Of a DNA stretch of 37,915 bases, positions 26,901-35,096 are shown piece by piece. Within the stretch, counting starts at the first letter, position 1, and the number at the start of each line of letters is the position of its first letter. Location: the NCBI RefSeq assembly GCF_000826125.2, contig NZ_LN651371.1, positions 384,808 through 422,722 of the forward strand. The letters are read 5' to 3'. The position numbers and the translations under genes were made by a program. This stretch comes from Bhargavaea cecembensis (lineage in GTDB: Bacteria > Bacillota > Bacilli > Bacillales_A > Planococcaceae). Under the pieces are notes generated by a model. The model made no database searches, was not told where the DNA came from, and saw only the letters and a list, made by a program, of their open reading frames with translations.

Positions 26901-27558
26901 AACGAGTTATCTGGATCCCTATACGCTGAAGCCGATCAAGTCCGGTGCAGTTGCCGTGCTGCGCAATCCGCTTCTGCCGGTCACACGGGAATTGGTCCTC
27001 GTCATGCATGACGGCGTTCGGCTTCTGGATAAGAACGGGCAACTTATCTTCGACCCGGTGGACGGGATTTTGCTGCCGCCCCCGGAACTCGATGAAGATC
27101 TCCTGGATACGTATGATCAGGGGTCCCGCGGCTTCAACTACCGCTCGGAGCGCTTGATCAACCGGTACAGGGAAAAGCCGTTGCTTCAGGATTTGTTCAG
27201 TTCGCGCACGTTCGCCGATCCGGCCACTCCTCTTCTGGAGAGCTACCCGGGGGATCCGGTGACGATCCGTCTGGCAGCCCCGGCAGACCGCAGGCGCTCC
27301 CACACGTTCACCCTGCATGGCCACCGGTGGAACTTCGATCCGAAAAACATCAACTCCCGCACAGAATCATTTCTCGGATTCAACTTATCAGGGGCCACGA
27401 GAGATATTGAACTGCAGGGAGGCGCGGGGGCCTTCGGAAACCGTCCGGGTGACTATCTGTACCGCTCCGGCAATATCCGCTGGGACATCGAACAGGGCAT
27501 GTGGGGAATCCTCCGGGTCCACGGAGAGCCGGATGAACGCCTGCCCCGCCTGGAATAA
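23917..27558 (+). CDS. mnxG: MnxG-like multicopper oxidase (manganese oxidase)
   Basis: 1213 residues, close to the 1217 I recall for MnxG, built from repeated cupredoxin-like domains; several begin with a similar strand (VVAIPIRMVINTFGDHNPNG, VIELPITYNRHGWNDPKGR, VAFQVPIEYNNYGDHDPHG). Copper motifs: THVFHYHVHQW (His281, His284, His286) and HCHLYPHFAAGM (His334, Cys335, His336, His340, Met345), the type 1 and part of the type 2/3 sites. Later come FHIHY (His528, His530) and FHDHLFPNSHQQHG (His574, His576). The two motif pairs are thus in reverse order to laccases, as in MnxG. Two more HxxxxLHG motifs lie near 718-728 and 1129-1136. No signal peptide. Expected reaction: Mn(II) to Mn(IV) oxide with oxygen, at the spore surface. 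ATG at 23917 follows GAGGGAGG. Confidence 0.9.
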   Translation: MIRKFHVVAIPIRMVINTFGDHNPNGMMYVLKENEEKVKELVKKNPFTPVDLVQPLIIRANEGDTVEVLLENKLSFHAGLHFQQAEYDPDQSDGAHVGLNDDSTVAPGETGLYRIHPVEEGIYYFSDLGNPASSENGSNINGLFGALFVQKRFSWWTDPETGKPMNSGTYADVHHPLLPSFREYAWVFHDEMEVKDLTGNRPIHHLTNQEEASFHGANYRYEPVNRRQQLISEGVVCPTCEGEEVHHDSWVFGDPSAPILRGYVGDPAKIRVLHAGVKETHVFHYHVHQWLSDPYDLESEIFDSQATSPQTHYTVEPLYGLGSMQGSFGDCVIHCHLYPHFAAGMWGMNRVFNTLQDGSQCYPNGVPIKPLQPLPDRKAPPKPTAEKPGFPNFIPGKVGFKAPRPPLGIVGGRGLTELERHAAIENPRPGAVFTDPCPPEAPVMELNISVIELPITYNRHGWNDPKGRIYVLDEELEDVCSGKKAPEPLVIHAPANTCFRINYTNRLPHVLDGDAFQLVTRTYENGFHIHYVKFDVLVNDGANVGWNYDSSVLPGETIRYSYYAESELKAWFFHDHLFPNSHQQHGVFGAGVVHPRFTEFVDSKTGKPVVHGTEVTSQSPLVPDQREYVLFAQDFTMLFDKNGRPIQPPRFPGSDDDPGLFAVNYRNEPLQFRLGPDCDPAYTFSSYMNGDPFTPVFKAYQGDSIRIRLLQGSQEESHSFNLHGLRWHKRRGSLNSFLDDQQHIGISESFSVETYIAGAGDYFWAFETVEDLWNGLWGLIRAYDEKVPDLIPLADRPVPPERSKPLPECTGDKPPQAEGPALVPHGQGPLRKFDIVAFQVPIEYNNYGDHDPHGIVFALQEDVEAILCGKKKPEPLVIRGNVGDTVEVTLTSRLVPEKFPFKDGIYPYPTVKEQAFYPPSLRVSLHPQLIQYDVRNSSGETVGFNGDQTVGPGETRTYRWIVDTPVGVCGLWDMADIRNHKLHGAFGAFVAEPRGTSYLDPYTLKPIKSGAVAVLRNPLLPVTRELVLVMHDGVRLLDKNGQLIFDPVDGILLPPPELDEDLLDTYDQGSRGFNYRSERLINRYREKPLLQDLFSSRTFADPATPLLESYPGDPVTIRLAAPADRRRSHTFTLHGHRWNFDPKNINSRTESFLGFNLSGATRDIELQGGAGAFGNRPGDYLYRSGNIRWDIEQGMWGILRVHGEPDERLPRLE

Positions 27559-27567
27559 AAAGAAACG

Positions 27568-27600
27568 AAAAAAGAGAAGCCGGCTCCCTTCTCTTTTTTT
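27568..27600 (+). terminator. Terminator after mnxG
   Basis: AAAAAAGAGAAG (27568-27579) pairs with CTTCTCTTTTTT (27588-27599) ending in seven Ts. The next gene begins only 36 bases on, so read-through could still express it. Confidence 0.85.
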
Positions 27601-27635
27601 CTACATACATCTGACATAGAAAGGAGGGATAAAAA

Positions 27636-28295
27636 TTGCAAAAGGAATGTAAACTGCTTGGCTGTCCAAAACGGCCATCTTCCCCCCAGTTTCCTTCCCC
27701 GACGGATTGCCTGCCGGAAGGGGAGCTGGAGGAACTGCTCGGACGCATTGAAGAGGCCAATGAACTGTTGCTGGATCTGGCATTGGAGGATGGCCGCCCG
27801 TCCGATGAAGTATTCCGCGGCGCGTTTGACGGCCTCTTCGGCCGGCACGTTGAAGTCGCCACACTCGAAGACGAATCCATCAAAGGAACTGTCAAACTTG
27901 CCGGGTTTGACTTCACGCTGCTGGAAGACGGCAAGGAAAGCGCAGTGCTCCTGCCTTACGGACAGATCAGGGAAATCTCGCTTGCCGGATGTGCCGCCAG
28001 CCCGCCTCCGGTGCCCGGCTTGATCGGTACCGATGTCTGCCTGCGCAGCAGCCTCGTTTCCTGCTTCGGAGCGACCGTCTCTTCTTCGCCTGAGCTGATC
28101 CACCTGTTTTTCAGGATGCGCCTGCCTGTTTATCTGCTCACTCTGGAAGGCAGCCGGCTTGAGATCACAGTGGACCACAACCGGATGGAAGGCCTGCTCA
28201 CCGACGTCAACCGGGAAACCATCGTTTTGAAGACGGGGAAAGAAAGAAAAATTATTCCGATCGGGCACATTACGCTTGTCCGCGTGAAGCCGTGA
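27636..28295 (+). CDS. Unknown protein with two Sm/SH3-like repeats, next to mnxG
   Basis: 219 residues, acidic, soluble. The N-terminus has three cysteines (ECKLLGCPKR and TDCLP) and then a helix (about 30-52). Two barrel-like repeats follow: LFGRHVEVATLEDESIKGTV to LLPYGQIREISL (about 66-120) and RMRLPVYLLTLEGSRLEITV to IIPIGHITLVRV (about 165-217). This is the same pattern as in the MnxD/E/F-like proteins; the DUF2642 (YuzF-like) spore-coat-associated group is a possible relative. The start is TTG at 27636, after AAAGGAGG. It may be a further structural partner of the manganese oxidase; no function can be stated. Confidence 0.65.
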   Translation: MQKECKLLGCPKRPSSPQFPSPTDCLPEGELEELLGRIEEANELLLDLALEDGRPSDEVFRGAFDGLFGRHVEVATLEDESIKGTVKLAGFDFTLLEDGKESAVLLPYGQIREISLAGCAASPPPVPGLIGTDVCLRSSLVSCFGATVSSSPELIHLFFRMRLPVYLLTLEGSRLEITVDHNRMEGLLTDVNRETIVLKTGKERKIIPIGHITLVRVKP

Positions 28296-28335
28296 AAAAC
28301 AGGAAGCCGGCCTGAGGAGCCGGCTTTCTGTTTTT
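28295..28335. terminator. Bidirectional terminator between convergent spore-type genes
   Basis: Stem 28295-28311 with 28319-28335 (AAAAACAG...CTGTTTTT outer ends, one mismatch). It touches the stop codons of both converging genes. Confidence 0.85.
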
Positions 28336-29029
28336 ATTGGTCTCCCCGTTGTTCGCAGTGCCCGAAGACGACCTCCAAATAGGAGATCCGGTCAACCGGG
28401 AAAATGAGCGACCGCCCTTTGGAGTGAGGACGCTTCTTTAATACATACTTGATATTCTCTCGCCTTTTTGCGGCCGAAGCCGGTTTTTTCATCAGCCTCC
28501 CCTTCATCTGAGCGTCACTGTCCATCATGGAATGCCGGTCAATCTGCATTTCCACAAAGTTGGAGCCGACCGCCATCAGGGTGCCTTTCACCTCTTCCCC
28601 GCTGTCCAGGCTGAACTTGACCTTACAGCCGGTCAGGCGGTGGAGCCGGTGGACCAGTCCGTCCTGCAGATCCGCAAGACGCACGGAAAATCCGGTGCTG
28701 CAGAGATCATTCCGGCAACCGCAATGGCAAGTTCCACAGTTGCAGCCTGAACCATGCCCGCAGCTGCACCGGCCCTGTTTGCGTTCACCGCATCGGCAGT
28801 GTCCGCCGGAACGGGAATCCTTGCAGCCGCAGCCCCGGTTGCCGAGCCCCGGATGGTCGGATCCATCCCCGCGGCTATGATGTTTCGAACAATCACAGGA
28901 ATGTCCTCCATACGGCTTTCCGCACGTGCAGGCATGGCTGCCGTCCTTCCGCTCACAGCCGCACTCCTTGCAGTCCTGCAGTCTGGAACAGCCGCATGTC
29001 TCTTTAGTGCTGAATTTATCAGGTTTCAT
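28334..29029 (-). CDS. Cysteine-rich CxC protein with C-terminal Sm-like domain
   Basis: 231 residues in two parts. Residues 1-110 hold 21 cysteines, mostly as CxC pairs (12/14, 23/25, 34/36, 45/47, 67/69, 78/80, 88/90, 96/98, 101/103/105) plus many His and Gly: metallothionein-like or cross-linking coat-like. Residues about 125-220 form a barrel-like domain (GCKVKFSLDSGEEVKGTLMA, VGSNFVEMQID, then SLIFPVDRISYLEVVF), like the units in the mnx-region proteins. It has a very good sigma-K promoter match, so it is probably made in the mother cell and placed in the coat or exosporium. ATG at 29029 is eight bases after GGGAGG. Metal binding or thiol cross-linking are both possible. Confidence 0.75.
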   Translation of the reverse strand: MKPDKFSTKETCGCSRLQDCKECGCERKDGSHACTCGKPYGGHSCDCSKHHSRGDGSDHPGLGNRGCGCKDSRSGGHCRCGERKQGRCSCGHGSGCNCGTCHCGCRNDLCSTGFSVRLADLQDGLVHRLHRLTGCKVKFSLDSGEEVKGTLMAVGSNFVEMQIDRHSMMDSDAQMKGRLMKKPASAAKRRENIKYVLKKRPHSKGRSLIFPVDRISYLEVVFGHCEQRGDQ

Positions 29030-29056
29030 CTAATAACCTCCCTTCCCCCTCCCTAT

Positions 29057-29085
29057 TAATATATGTCCGCATTTGAGCGGGCGGT
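29057..29085 (-). promoter_or_regulatory. Sigma-K (mother-cell) promoter of Cys-rich gene
   Basis: On the minus strand CATATATTA (29057-29065) is a perfect match to the -10 CATAnnnTA. ACC (29083-29085) stands 17 bp upstream, as the -35 AC element requires. Transcription would start about 20 bases before the ATG. Confidence 0.65.
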
Positions 29086-29121
29086 GGATTCCAACCCACG
29101 GGACACAATTACTTCACGGCA

Positions 29122-29158
29122 AAAAACCCGCACACCCAAATGGTTGTGCGGGGTTTTT
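29122..29158. terminator. Orphan terminator-like hairpin between divergent genes
   Basis: AAAAACCCGCACA (29122-29134 region) pairs with TGTGCGGGGTTTTT (29145-29158), with T-runs on both strands. Neither neighbouring gene is transcribed towards it. The rest of 29030-29362 holds the sigma-K promoter on the left, an inverted repeat GATTG...CAATC near 29255-29275, and a TATAAT at 29321-29326 for the lipoprotein gene. No tRNA or small gene could be supported. Confidence 0.6.
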
Positions 29159-29362
29159 GCTTCTCCCAGATAGAGGGAAAGGAGATATGCGGAGCACTTC
29201 ACTTTCATCGGGGTGAGGATGCGCCGTAGTCAGATTCATTACAGATATTCAGGGGATTGCAATCTGTTTACAATCAAATTAAGAATCGCTCATATCGGCC
29301 TTTTTCCAAAGGTTTTCCTTTATAATGCGATGATACACTTCCATGGAAGGAGATCGTTATTC

Positions 29363-30118
29363 ATGAAAAAAATGATGTTCATTATAATGACCAGCTTTTT
29401 GGCTGTTGCTTTGGCGGCCTGCGGAGGAAATGACGAAAGCAAGGGAACCGCCAATGCCGATCAGGCTGCAACAGCGGAAAACGATCAGCAGAAGCAAATG
29501 GAAGACATGCAAAAGAAACTGGAAGCACAGCAAGTCGATGAAAAGAAAACCGTAGCCGTCGTGAATGACCAGGAAATTCTGGGGAGCGAATACAATGGCG
29601 CTTTGGCGTCTTCACAGGGACAAATGCAGCAAATGGGGCAAGACCCGACGTCCAAAGAAGCGGCCGAGCAATTAAAAAGCCAAACCATCGACAACTTGGT
29701 CGGACAGACTCTTATTCTGCAAGAGGCCGATAAAAAGGGCTATCAGGCTTCAAAGTCCGATATCGATCAGCGGCTGGACGAAGTGAAGGGACAATTTAAA
29801 ACCGAAAAAGAATTCGAAGCCGCGCTCGATGAATCGGGCATGGATTTGAAATCACTTCAAACTCAAATCGCCGAAGACCTTAAATTCCGTCAGTATGTGG
29901 AGAAAGAAGTGCCGGCAGGTGATATCACCGATGAAGAAATCCAAAAAACCTATGATCAATATGCGGAACAAGCAAAGGGTGCAGGTCAGGAAGTTCCAAA
30001 GCTTGAGGAAATGAAACCACAGATCAAGCAATCCCTCCAGCAGCAAAAGCAGCAGGAACAACTCGTTCAGCAAGTTGAAAAGCTGAAGGAACATGCGAAA
30101 ATCGATATCAAGATATAA
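29363..30118 (+). CDS. SurA N-terminal domain lipoprotein (foldase-like)
   Basis: 251 residues. A lipoprotein signal (about 1-19) ends in the lipobox LAAC, so the mature protein is lipid-anchored outside the membrane. A Gln/Lys-rich coil follows, then a SurA/PrsA-type N-terminal chaperone domain (VAVVNDQEILGSEYNGAL, LVGQTLILQEADKKGYQ) and a C-terminal helix pair. The parvulin rotamase domain of PrsA is absent, so it is probably a chaperone without isomerase activity. The ATG at 29363 follows GGAAGGAGATC; upstream in-frame codons precede a TATAAT box at 29321-29326 and are not coding. Its own terminator follows. Confidence 0.88.
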   Translation: MKKMMFIIMTSFLAVALAACGGNDESKGTANADQAATAENDQQKQMEDMQKKLEAQQVDEKKTVAVVNDQEILGSEYNGALASSQGQMQQMGQDPTSKEAAEQLKSQTIDNLVGQTLILQEADKKGYQASKSDIDQRLDEVKGQFKTEKEFEAALDESGMDLKSLQTQIAEDLKFRQYVEKEVPAGDITDEEIQKTYDQYAEQAKGAGQEVPKLEEMKPQIKQSLQQQKQQEQLVQQVEKLKEHAKIDIKI

Positions 30119-30133
30119 GAGATGCACAAAAGA

Positions 30134-30165
30134 GGTCAACCGTTCTCCGCGGTTGACCTTTTCTT
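30134..30165 (+). terminator. Terminator after lipoprotein gene
   Basis: GGTCAACCG (30134-30142) pairs with CGGTTGACC (30150-30158), followed by TTTTCTTTT. Confidence 0.9.
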
Positions 30166-30225
30166 TTGCCCCTTTCAAGCGGCAGCCCGGCACAAAGACT
30201 GGAATGGCGACTGCTCCAAAACTCA

Positions 30226-30256
30226 AAAAACCTCCCCGGCTTTTTCCGGGGAGGTT
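30226..30256 (-). terminator. Terminator after groEL
   Basis: AACCTCCCCGG (30229-30239) pairs with CCGGGGAGGTT (30246-30256). The minus-strand transcript ends in GGTTTTTTGAGTTTT. Confidence 0.9.
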
Positions 30257-30271
30257 AAGGAAATGCAACTC

Positions 30272-31924
<1,653 letters not shown>

Positions 31925-31972
31925 TCATTGTTCATGTAATAAAACCCGGTTTCAATCCATCCGGCCGGCAAA

Positions 31973-32257
31973 TCAGCCGAGGATGGCCAGTACGTCGTTT
32001 TCGCGCAGGATGAGGTATTCTTCCCCGCCGTATTTCACTTCGGTGCCTGCATATTTGGAGAAGATGATGTGGTCGCCCTCTTTGACTTCCAGGTCCACTT
32101 TCGTGCCGTTGTCGAGGTAGCGGCCGGTGCCGACTGCGATGACTTTGCCTTCCTGTGGCTTTTCCTTTGCGGAATCCGGAAGTACAATGCCGCTCGAAGT
32201 AGTTTCTTCCGCTTCGATCAATTCAATGATGATGCGATCACCCAATGGTTTCAACAC
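31973..32257 (-). CDS. groES: Co-chaperonin GroES (Hsp10)
   Basis: 94 residues, the exact family length. [20 protein letters not shown] starts the barrel, with the mobile loop at [17 protein letters not shown] and the C-terminal [15 protein letters not shown]. The start is GTG at 32255-32257, nine bases after GGAGG; the longer in-frame extension would read through the CIRCE region and is not coding. First gene of the operon, 72 bases before groEL. Confidence 0.98.
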   Translation of the reverse strand: MLKPLGDRIIIELIEAEETTSSGIVLPDSAKEKPQEGKVIAVGTGRYLDNGTKVDLEVKEGDHIIFSKYAGTEVKYGGEEYLILRENDVLAILG

Positions 32258-32298
32258 GTGAAACACCCTCCTCTGAATCTGTCGATGATTGTCGTTTG

Positions 32299-32325
32299 TT
32301 AGCACTCGGTGAATAGGAGTGCTAA
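32299..32325. promoter_or_regulatory. CIRCE operator (HrcA site)
   Basis: A perfect TTAGCACTC (32299-32307), a nine-base spacer and GAGTGCTAA (32317-32325). This is the exact CIRCE consensus bound by the heat-shock repressor HrcA, placed in the groES 5' leader. Confidence 0.98.
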
Positions 32326-32335
32326 CACAATTATT

Positions 32336-32364
32336 ATGATAATCAATCTACAGAGGTTTTGCAA
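32336..32364 (-). promoter_or_regulatory. Sigma-A promoter of groES-groEL
   Basis: Minus-strand TTGCAA (32359-32364) and TATCAT (32336-32341) are 17 bp apart, and CIRCE begins 10 bases past the -10. Confidence 0.75.
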
Positions 32365-32388
32365 GCGGGATGCATGAGTCCCCCCTCT

Positions 32389-32417
32389 TTGAAATTTCCT
32401 CGGCGGAGCTCTACAAT
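32389..32417 (+). promoter_or_regulatory. Sigma-A promoter of CPBP protease gene
   Basis: TTGAAA (32389-32394), 17 bp, TACAAT (32412-32417); each hexamer is one base from consensus. It starts transcription downstream of the longest possible ORF start, which supports the TTG start at 32457. Confidence 0.7.
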
Positions 32418-32456
32418 CAATCTATACAGACTTTGCTGACAGAAAGGATTCTGACC

Positions 32457-33185
32457 TTGAAAAAACGCCATACCTCGCTTTGGATATTCCTGATTTACGC
32501 AGCGGCCCAGCTGTCGGGCAAACCGGCCCTTGACCTGATCATTCCGCGGCTCATCGATGCAGGCCGGAGTGAGCAGGAGGCCGCGCTGCTTGCGGCCGGC
32601 TGGTGGATCTTCATTTCATTCGGCATCGCCGTGGCGGCCACGCTCTGGCTGGCCTACTCCGACAAAATGTATTTCCGGACGCCGAAAGGGCCGAAGTCGT
32701 CGATCGGCATCACGGTCCTCCTCGGGATCGCCGGGTTCTTCCTCGTGCTGTTCGGACAGGGGCTGGCCGGCGTCATCGAGAAGGCGATCGGCATTGAAGC
32801 AGGTTCACAGAACACCGCGGCCCTCGTCACCGTCGCCGACATGGCACCGGCCGCCATTTTCGCGATCGTCTTCTTTGCGCCGATCCTCGAGGAATTCATT
32901 TTCCGGCGGATCGTGTTCGGCACGCTCGTCGACCGGACGAATTTCTTCGTCGCGGCAGCCGTGAGCTCGCTCGCCTTCGCCGCGATGCATATGGAGTTCA
33001 CGCATATTCTGCTGTACGCCGCGTCCGGGTTCATCTTCGCGTTCCTCTATCACCGGACGAAGCGCCTCCTCACGTCGATCATCGCCCACATGATGCTGAA
33101 CGGATTTGTCATGACCGTCCAGCTCAACATGGACAAGATCGAAGAATTTATCCGGCAGATGGAACGGATTGCGAACATCCAATAG
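32457..33185 (+). CDS. CPBP intramembrane metalloprotease (YdiL-like)
   Basis: 242 residues with about six to eight membrane helices. CPBP/Abi motifs: APILEEFIFRRIVFG (the EExxxR glutamates), AFAAMHMEFTH (His) and IIAHMMLNGF (His/Asn), which together form the membrane-buried active site. The family includes CAAX-type proteases and bacteriocin-immunity-like proteins. Gene order (groES and tatC as neighbours) matches B. subtilis ydiL. The start is TTG at 32457, six bases after AAAGGATT. It is divergent from groES and convergent with tatC. The substrate is unknown. Confidence 0.9.
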   Translation: MKKRHTSLWIFLIYAAAQLSGKPALDLIIPRLIDAGRSEQEAALLAAGWWIFISFGIAVAATLWLAYSDKMYFRTPKGPKSSIGITVLLGIAGFFLVLFGQGLAGVIEKAIGIEAGSQNTAALVTVADMAPAAIFAIVFFAPILEEFIFRRIVFGTLVDRTNFFVAAAVSSLAFAAMHMEFTHILLYAASGFIFAFLYHRTKRLLTSIIAHMMLNGFVMTVQLNMDKIEEFIRQMERIANIQ

Positions 33186-33194
33186 AAGAGAAGA

Positions 33195-33237
33195 AAAAAC
33201 GCCTTCCGCGGCACTTAGTCCGCGTGAAGGCGTTTTT
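33195..33237. terminator. Bidirectional terminator (CPBP gene / tatC)
   Basis: AAAAACGCCTTC (33195-33206) pairs with GAAGGCGTTTTT (33226-33237), with inner GCGG/CCGC pairing. The right arm overlaps the last codons of tatC. Confidence 0.85.
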
Positions 33238-34024
33238 GTTCTTCCTGTTCTTCGAGGATGCGTCGGCGTTCCGCCTCCATCTCCTCCTGCTGGCGCTTCT
33301 GTTCGGCTTTCAAGTATTTCCGGTGGCCCACGCGCGAGATGAACACGCTGATCTCATACAGGATGAGGAGCGGCACCGTCGTGAACAAGTGCGAGAACAG
33401 ATCCGGCGGCGTGATGAACGCTGCCAGGACGAACAGCCCGAAGTAGGCGTACTTCCGAAACTTGACGAGCAATGCCGGATCCAGGATGCCGAGCCGCGAG
33501 AAGAACAGCAGCACGACCGGCAGCTGGAAGACCAGCCCGAACGGCAAGGTGATCTGGAACAGGAAATTGAAATATTCGTTGACGCCGATCGTCTGCTGAA
33601 TGTCCAGGTTCTCGGACAGGTTCGTCATGAATGAGATCAAGTACGGGAACAGGACAAAATACGAGAACGAGATCCCGGCAATGAACAGGACGAAGGCGAA
33701 CGGGATGTAGCTGAGCGTCACCCGCCGCTCCGTCTCGTTCAGACCCGGGCTGATGAAGGCCCAGAGCTGATAAAGGATCACCGGCGATATGAGCACGAGG
33801 GCGATGAAGATGATCACTTTCAAGTAGATGAACATCGGATCGGCGACGTTGAACGCATTGAGCGTAAAATGTTTCGCCTCATCGCTGTTCTGGAGGAACT
33901 GGATGATCGGGCTTGCCAGGAAAAAGCCGCCGATGATCGCGATAACAAAGAAAACGACGATGATCATCAGCCGTTTTCTCAGTTCCTCTATATGTTCGAT
34001 GATCGACAGTTGTTTATCATTCAT
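33215..34024 (-). CDS. tatC: Sec-independent translocase subunit TatC
   Basis: 269-residue polytopic membrane protein with six predicted helices. It begins with the conserved cytoplasmic segment IIEHIEELRKRL. Further TatC marks are FISPGLNETERR (conserved Glu/Pro loop), FAYFVLFPYLISF-like helix 3 (SFSYFVLFPYLISF) and the AFITPPDLFSHLFTTVPLLILYE region. It forms the receptor that recognises the twin-arginine motif. The basic, Glu- and Gln-rich C-terminal tail is about 35 residues long. It follows tatA by 30 bases. A substrate with a clear RR signal is encoded at 8622. Confidence 0.97.
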   Translation of the reverse strand: MNDKQLSIIEHIEELRKRLMIIVVFFVIAIIGGFFLASPIIQFLQNSDEAKHFTLNAFNVADPMFIYLKVIIFIALVLISPVILYQLWAFISPGLNETERRVTLSYIPFAFVLFIAGISFSYFVLFPYLISFMTNLSENLDIQQTIGVNEYFNFLFQITLPFGLVFQLPVVLLFFSRLGILDPALLVKFRKYAYFGLFVLAAFITPPDLFSHLFTTVPLLILYEISVFISRVGHRKYLKAEQKRQQEEMEAERRRILEEQEEQKRLHAD

Positions 34025-34054
34025 AAAGGATGACTTCCTAACTAACGGGGCGTC

Positions 34055-34249
34055 TTATTTGACGTCTTTTTGTTCGGCAGCTTCTTTCTTGCTGGCCTCG
34101 TCATCATCGTCTACAAGACCTTTCGTCGCGTTCTTGAATTCACGCAGCGATGAACCGACCGCCTTGCCGAACTCAGGAAGCTTTTTGGGGCCGAAGATGA
34201 TCAATGCGACGATTGCGATCACGACAAGACTCATTGGACCTGGTGACAT
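34055..34249 (-). CDS. tatA: Sec-independent translocase subunit TatA
   Basis: 64 residues: a short N-terminal membrane helix ([15 protein letters not shown]), the [20 protein letters not shown] hinge and amphipathic helix typical of TatA/TatE, and an acidic-basic tail. It polymerises to form the translocation path with TatC. Because only one TatA-like gene is present beside tatC, this is likely a minimal TatAC system as in other Bacillales. ATG at 34249 follows AAGGGAGGT. Confidence 0.97.
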   Translation of the reverse strand: MSPGPMSLVVIAIVALIIFGPKKLPEFGKAVGSSLREFKNATKGLVDDDDEASKKEAAEQKDVK

Positions 34250-34322
34250 GCCGACACCTCCCTTGTTAATACATCAATTCTACACGATTCCGGGTGAAAA
34301 CTCCATTTCCCCGGTTGCCGGT

Positions 34323-34967
34323 TTATGTCGATTTTTCGTCATTGCGGATGGCGTAGATCAGTGCCTGCATCTCCACCGAGAGATCGATCGAATGGACCCG
34401 CACCCCTTCCGGCACCGACAGCCTCACAGGCGCGAAGTTGAGGATCCCCTTCACGCCGAGCGCCGCCAGCCGGTCCGCCATCTCCTGTGCCGCCCTCGAC
34501 GGGACGGTGAGGATCGCCATCTCGACATGGTATCCGGACAGCCGCTCCTCGAGTTCGTCCGGGCGGAAAATCGGGATGCCGTTCGAATCCGACCCGCCAT
34601 CTTCCACGTTCGGGTCAAATGCCACGACGATCCGGGTGTTATGGTTTTTCTGGAAGTTATATTTGAGAAAGGCGTTCCCGAGGCTTCCCACACCGATGAG
34701 CGCCACGTTCGTCACTTCATCCTGATCGAGCGTCTTCCGGAAAAATTCGAGCAGCCTGCGGACGTCATATCCGTAGCCTTTCTTGCCGAGCGCCCCGAAA
34801 TAAGAAAAGTCTCTCCGGATCGTGGCCGGGTCGATCTTCATCGCTTCGCTCAGCTCCTGCGAAGAGATGCGCTCCTTGCCCGAGTTGGCGAACTTCTGGA
34901 TGAACCGGTAATAGAGCGGAAGCCGCTTCGATGTCGCCTGTGGGACTTTATTTGTTTTTTCTTCCAT
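34323..34967 (-). CDS. rex: Redox-sensing transcriptional repressor Rex
   Basis: 214 residues. N-terminal winged helix (residues 1-80) with [20 protein letters not shown] and [16 protein letters not shown], then a Rossmann domain with [15 protein letters not shown] that binds NADH/NAD. When the NADH/NAD ratio rises, Rex leaves DNA and relieves fermentation and respiratory genes. ATG at 34967 follows CAGGAGGC. Positioned upstream of tatA on the same strand, as in B. subtilis. A sigma-A promoter lies about 40 bases upstream. Confidence 0.98.
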   Translation of the reverse strand: MEEKTNKVPQATSKRLPLYYRFIQKFANSGKERISSQELSEAMKIDPATIRRDFSYFGALGKKGYGYDVRRLLEFFRKTLDQDEVTNVALIGVGSLGNAFLKYNFQKNHNTRIVVAFDPNVEDGGSDSNGIPIFRPDELEERLSGYHVEMAILTVPSRAAQEMADRLAALGVKGILNFAPVRLSVPEGVRVHSIDLSVEMQALIYAIRNDEKST

Positions 34968-35006
34968 GATTGCCTCCTGTGGAGCCGTCCGTCTTGAGCC
35001 GATTCC

Positions 35007-35035
35007 ATCTTACAGCAGGCGCCCGTTCCTGTAAA
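35007..35035 (-). promoter_or_regulatory. Sigma-A promoter of rex
   Basis: Minus-strand TTTACA (35030-35035) and TAAGAT (35007-35012), 17 bp apart. No clear Rex operator was seen. Confidence 0.5.
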
Positions 35036-35096
35036 GGCGAGCCGTTGCGCCGCGCGGCTCCATCCATTAAACTAAGTGGGAATAGAGGTGGAAGCC

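Noticed and set aside
29060-29110. A stretch resembling the T-arm of a tRNA (GGTGGATTCCAACCCAC)
   Set aside because: No acceptor, D or anticodon arms could be built around it, and the T-loop lacks the GGTTCRA pattern.
29063-29173. A 36-codon open frame starting MSAFERAVDS over the orphan hairpin
   Set aside because: It has no ribosome site and overlaps the sigma-K promoter and the hairpin.
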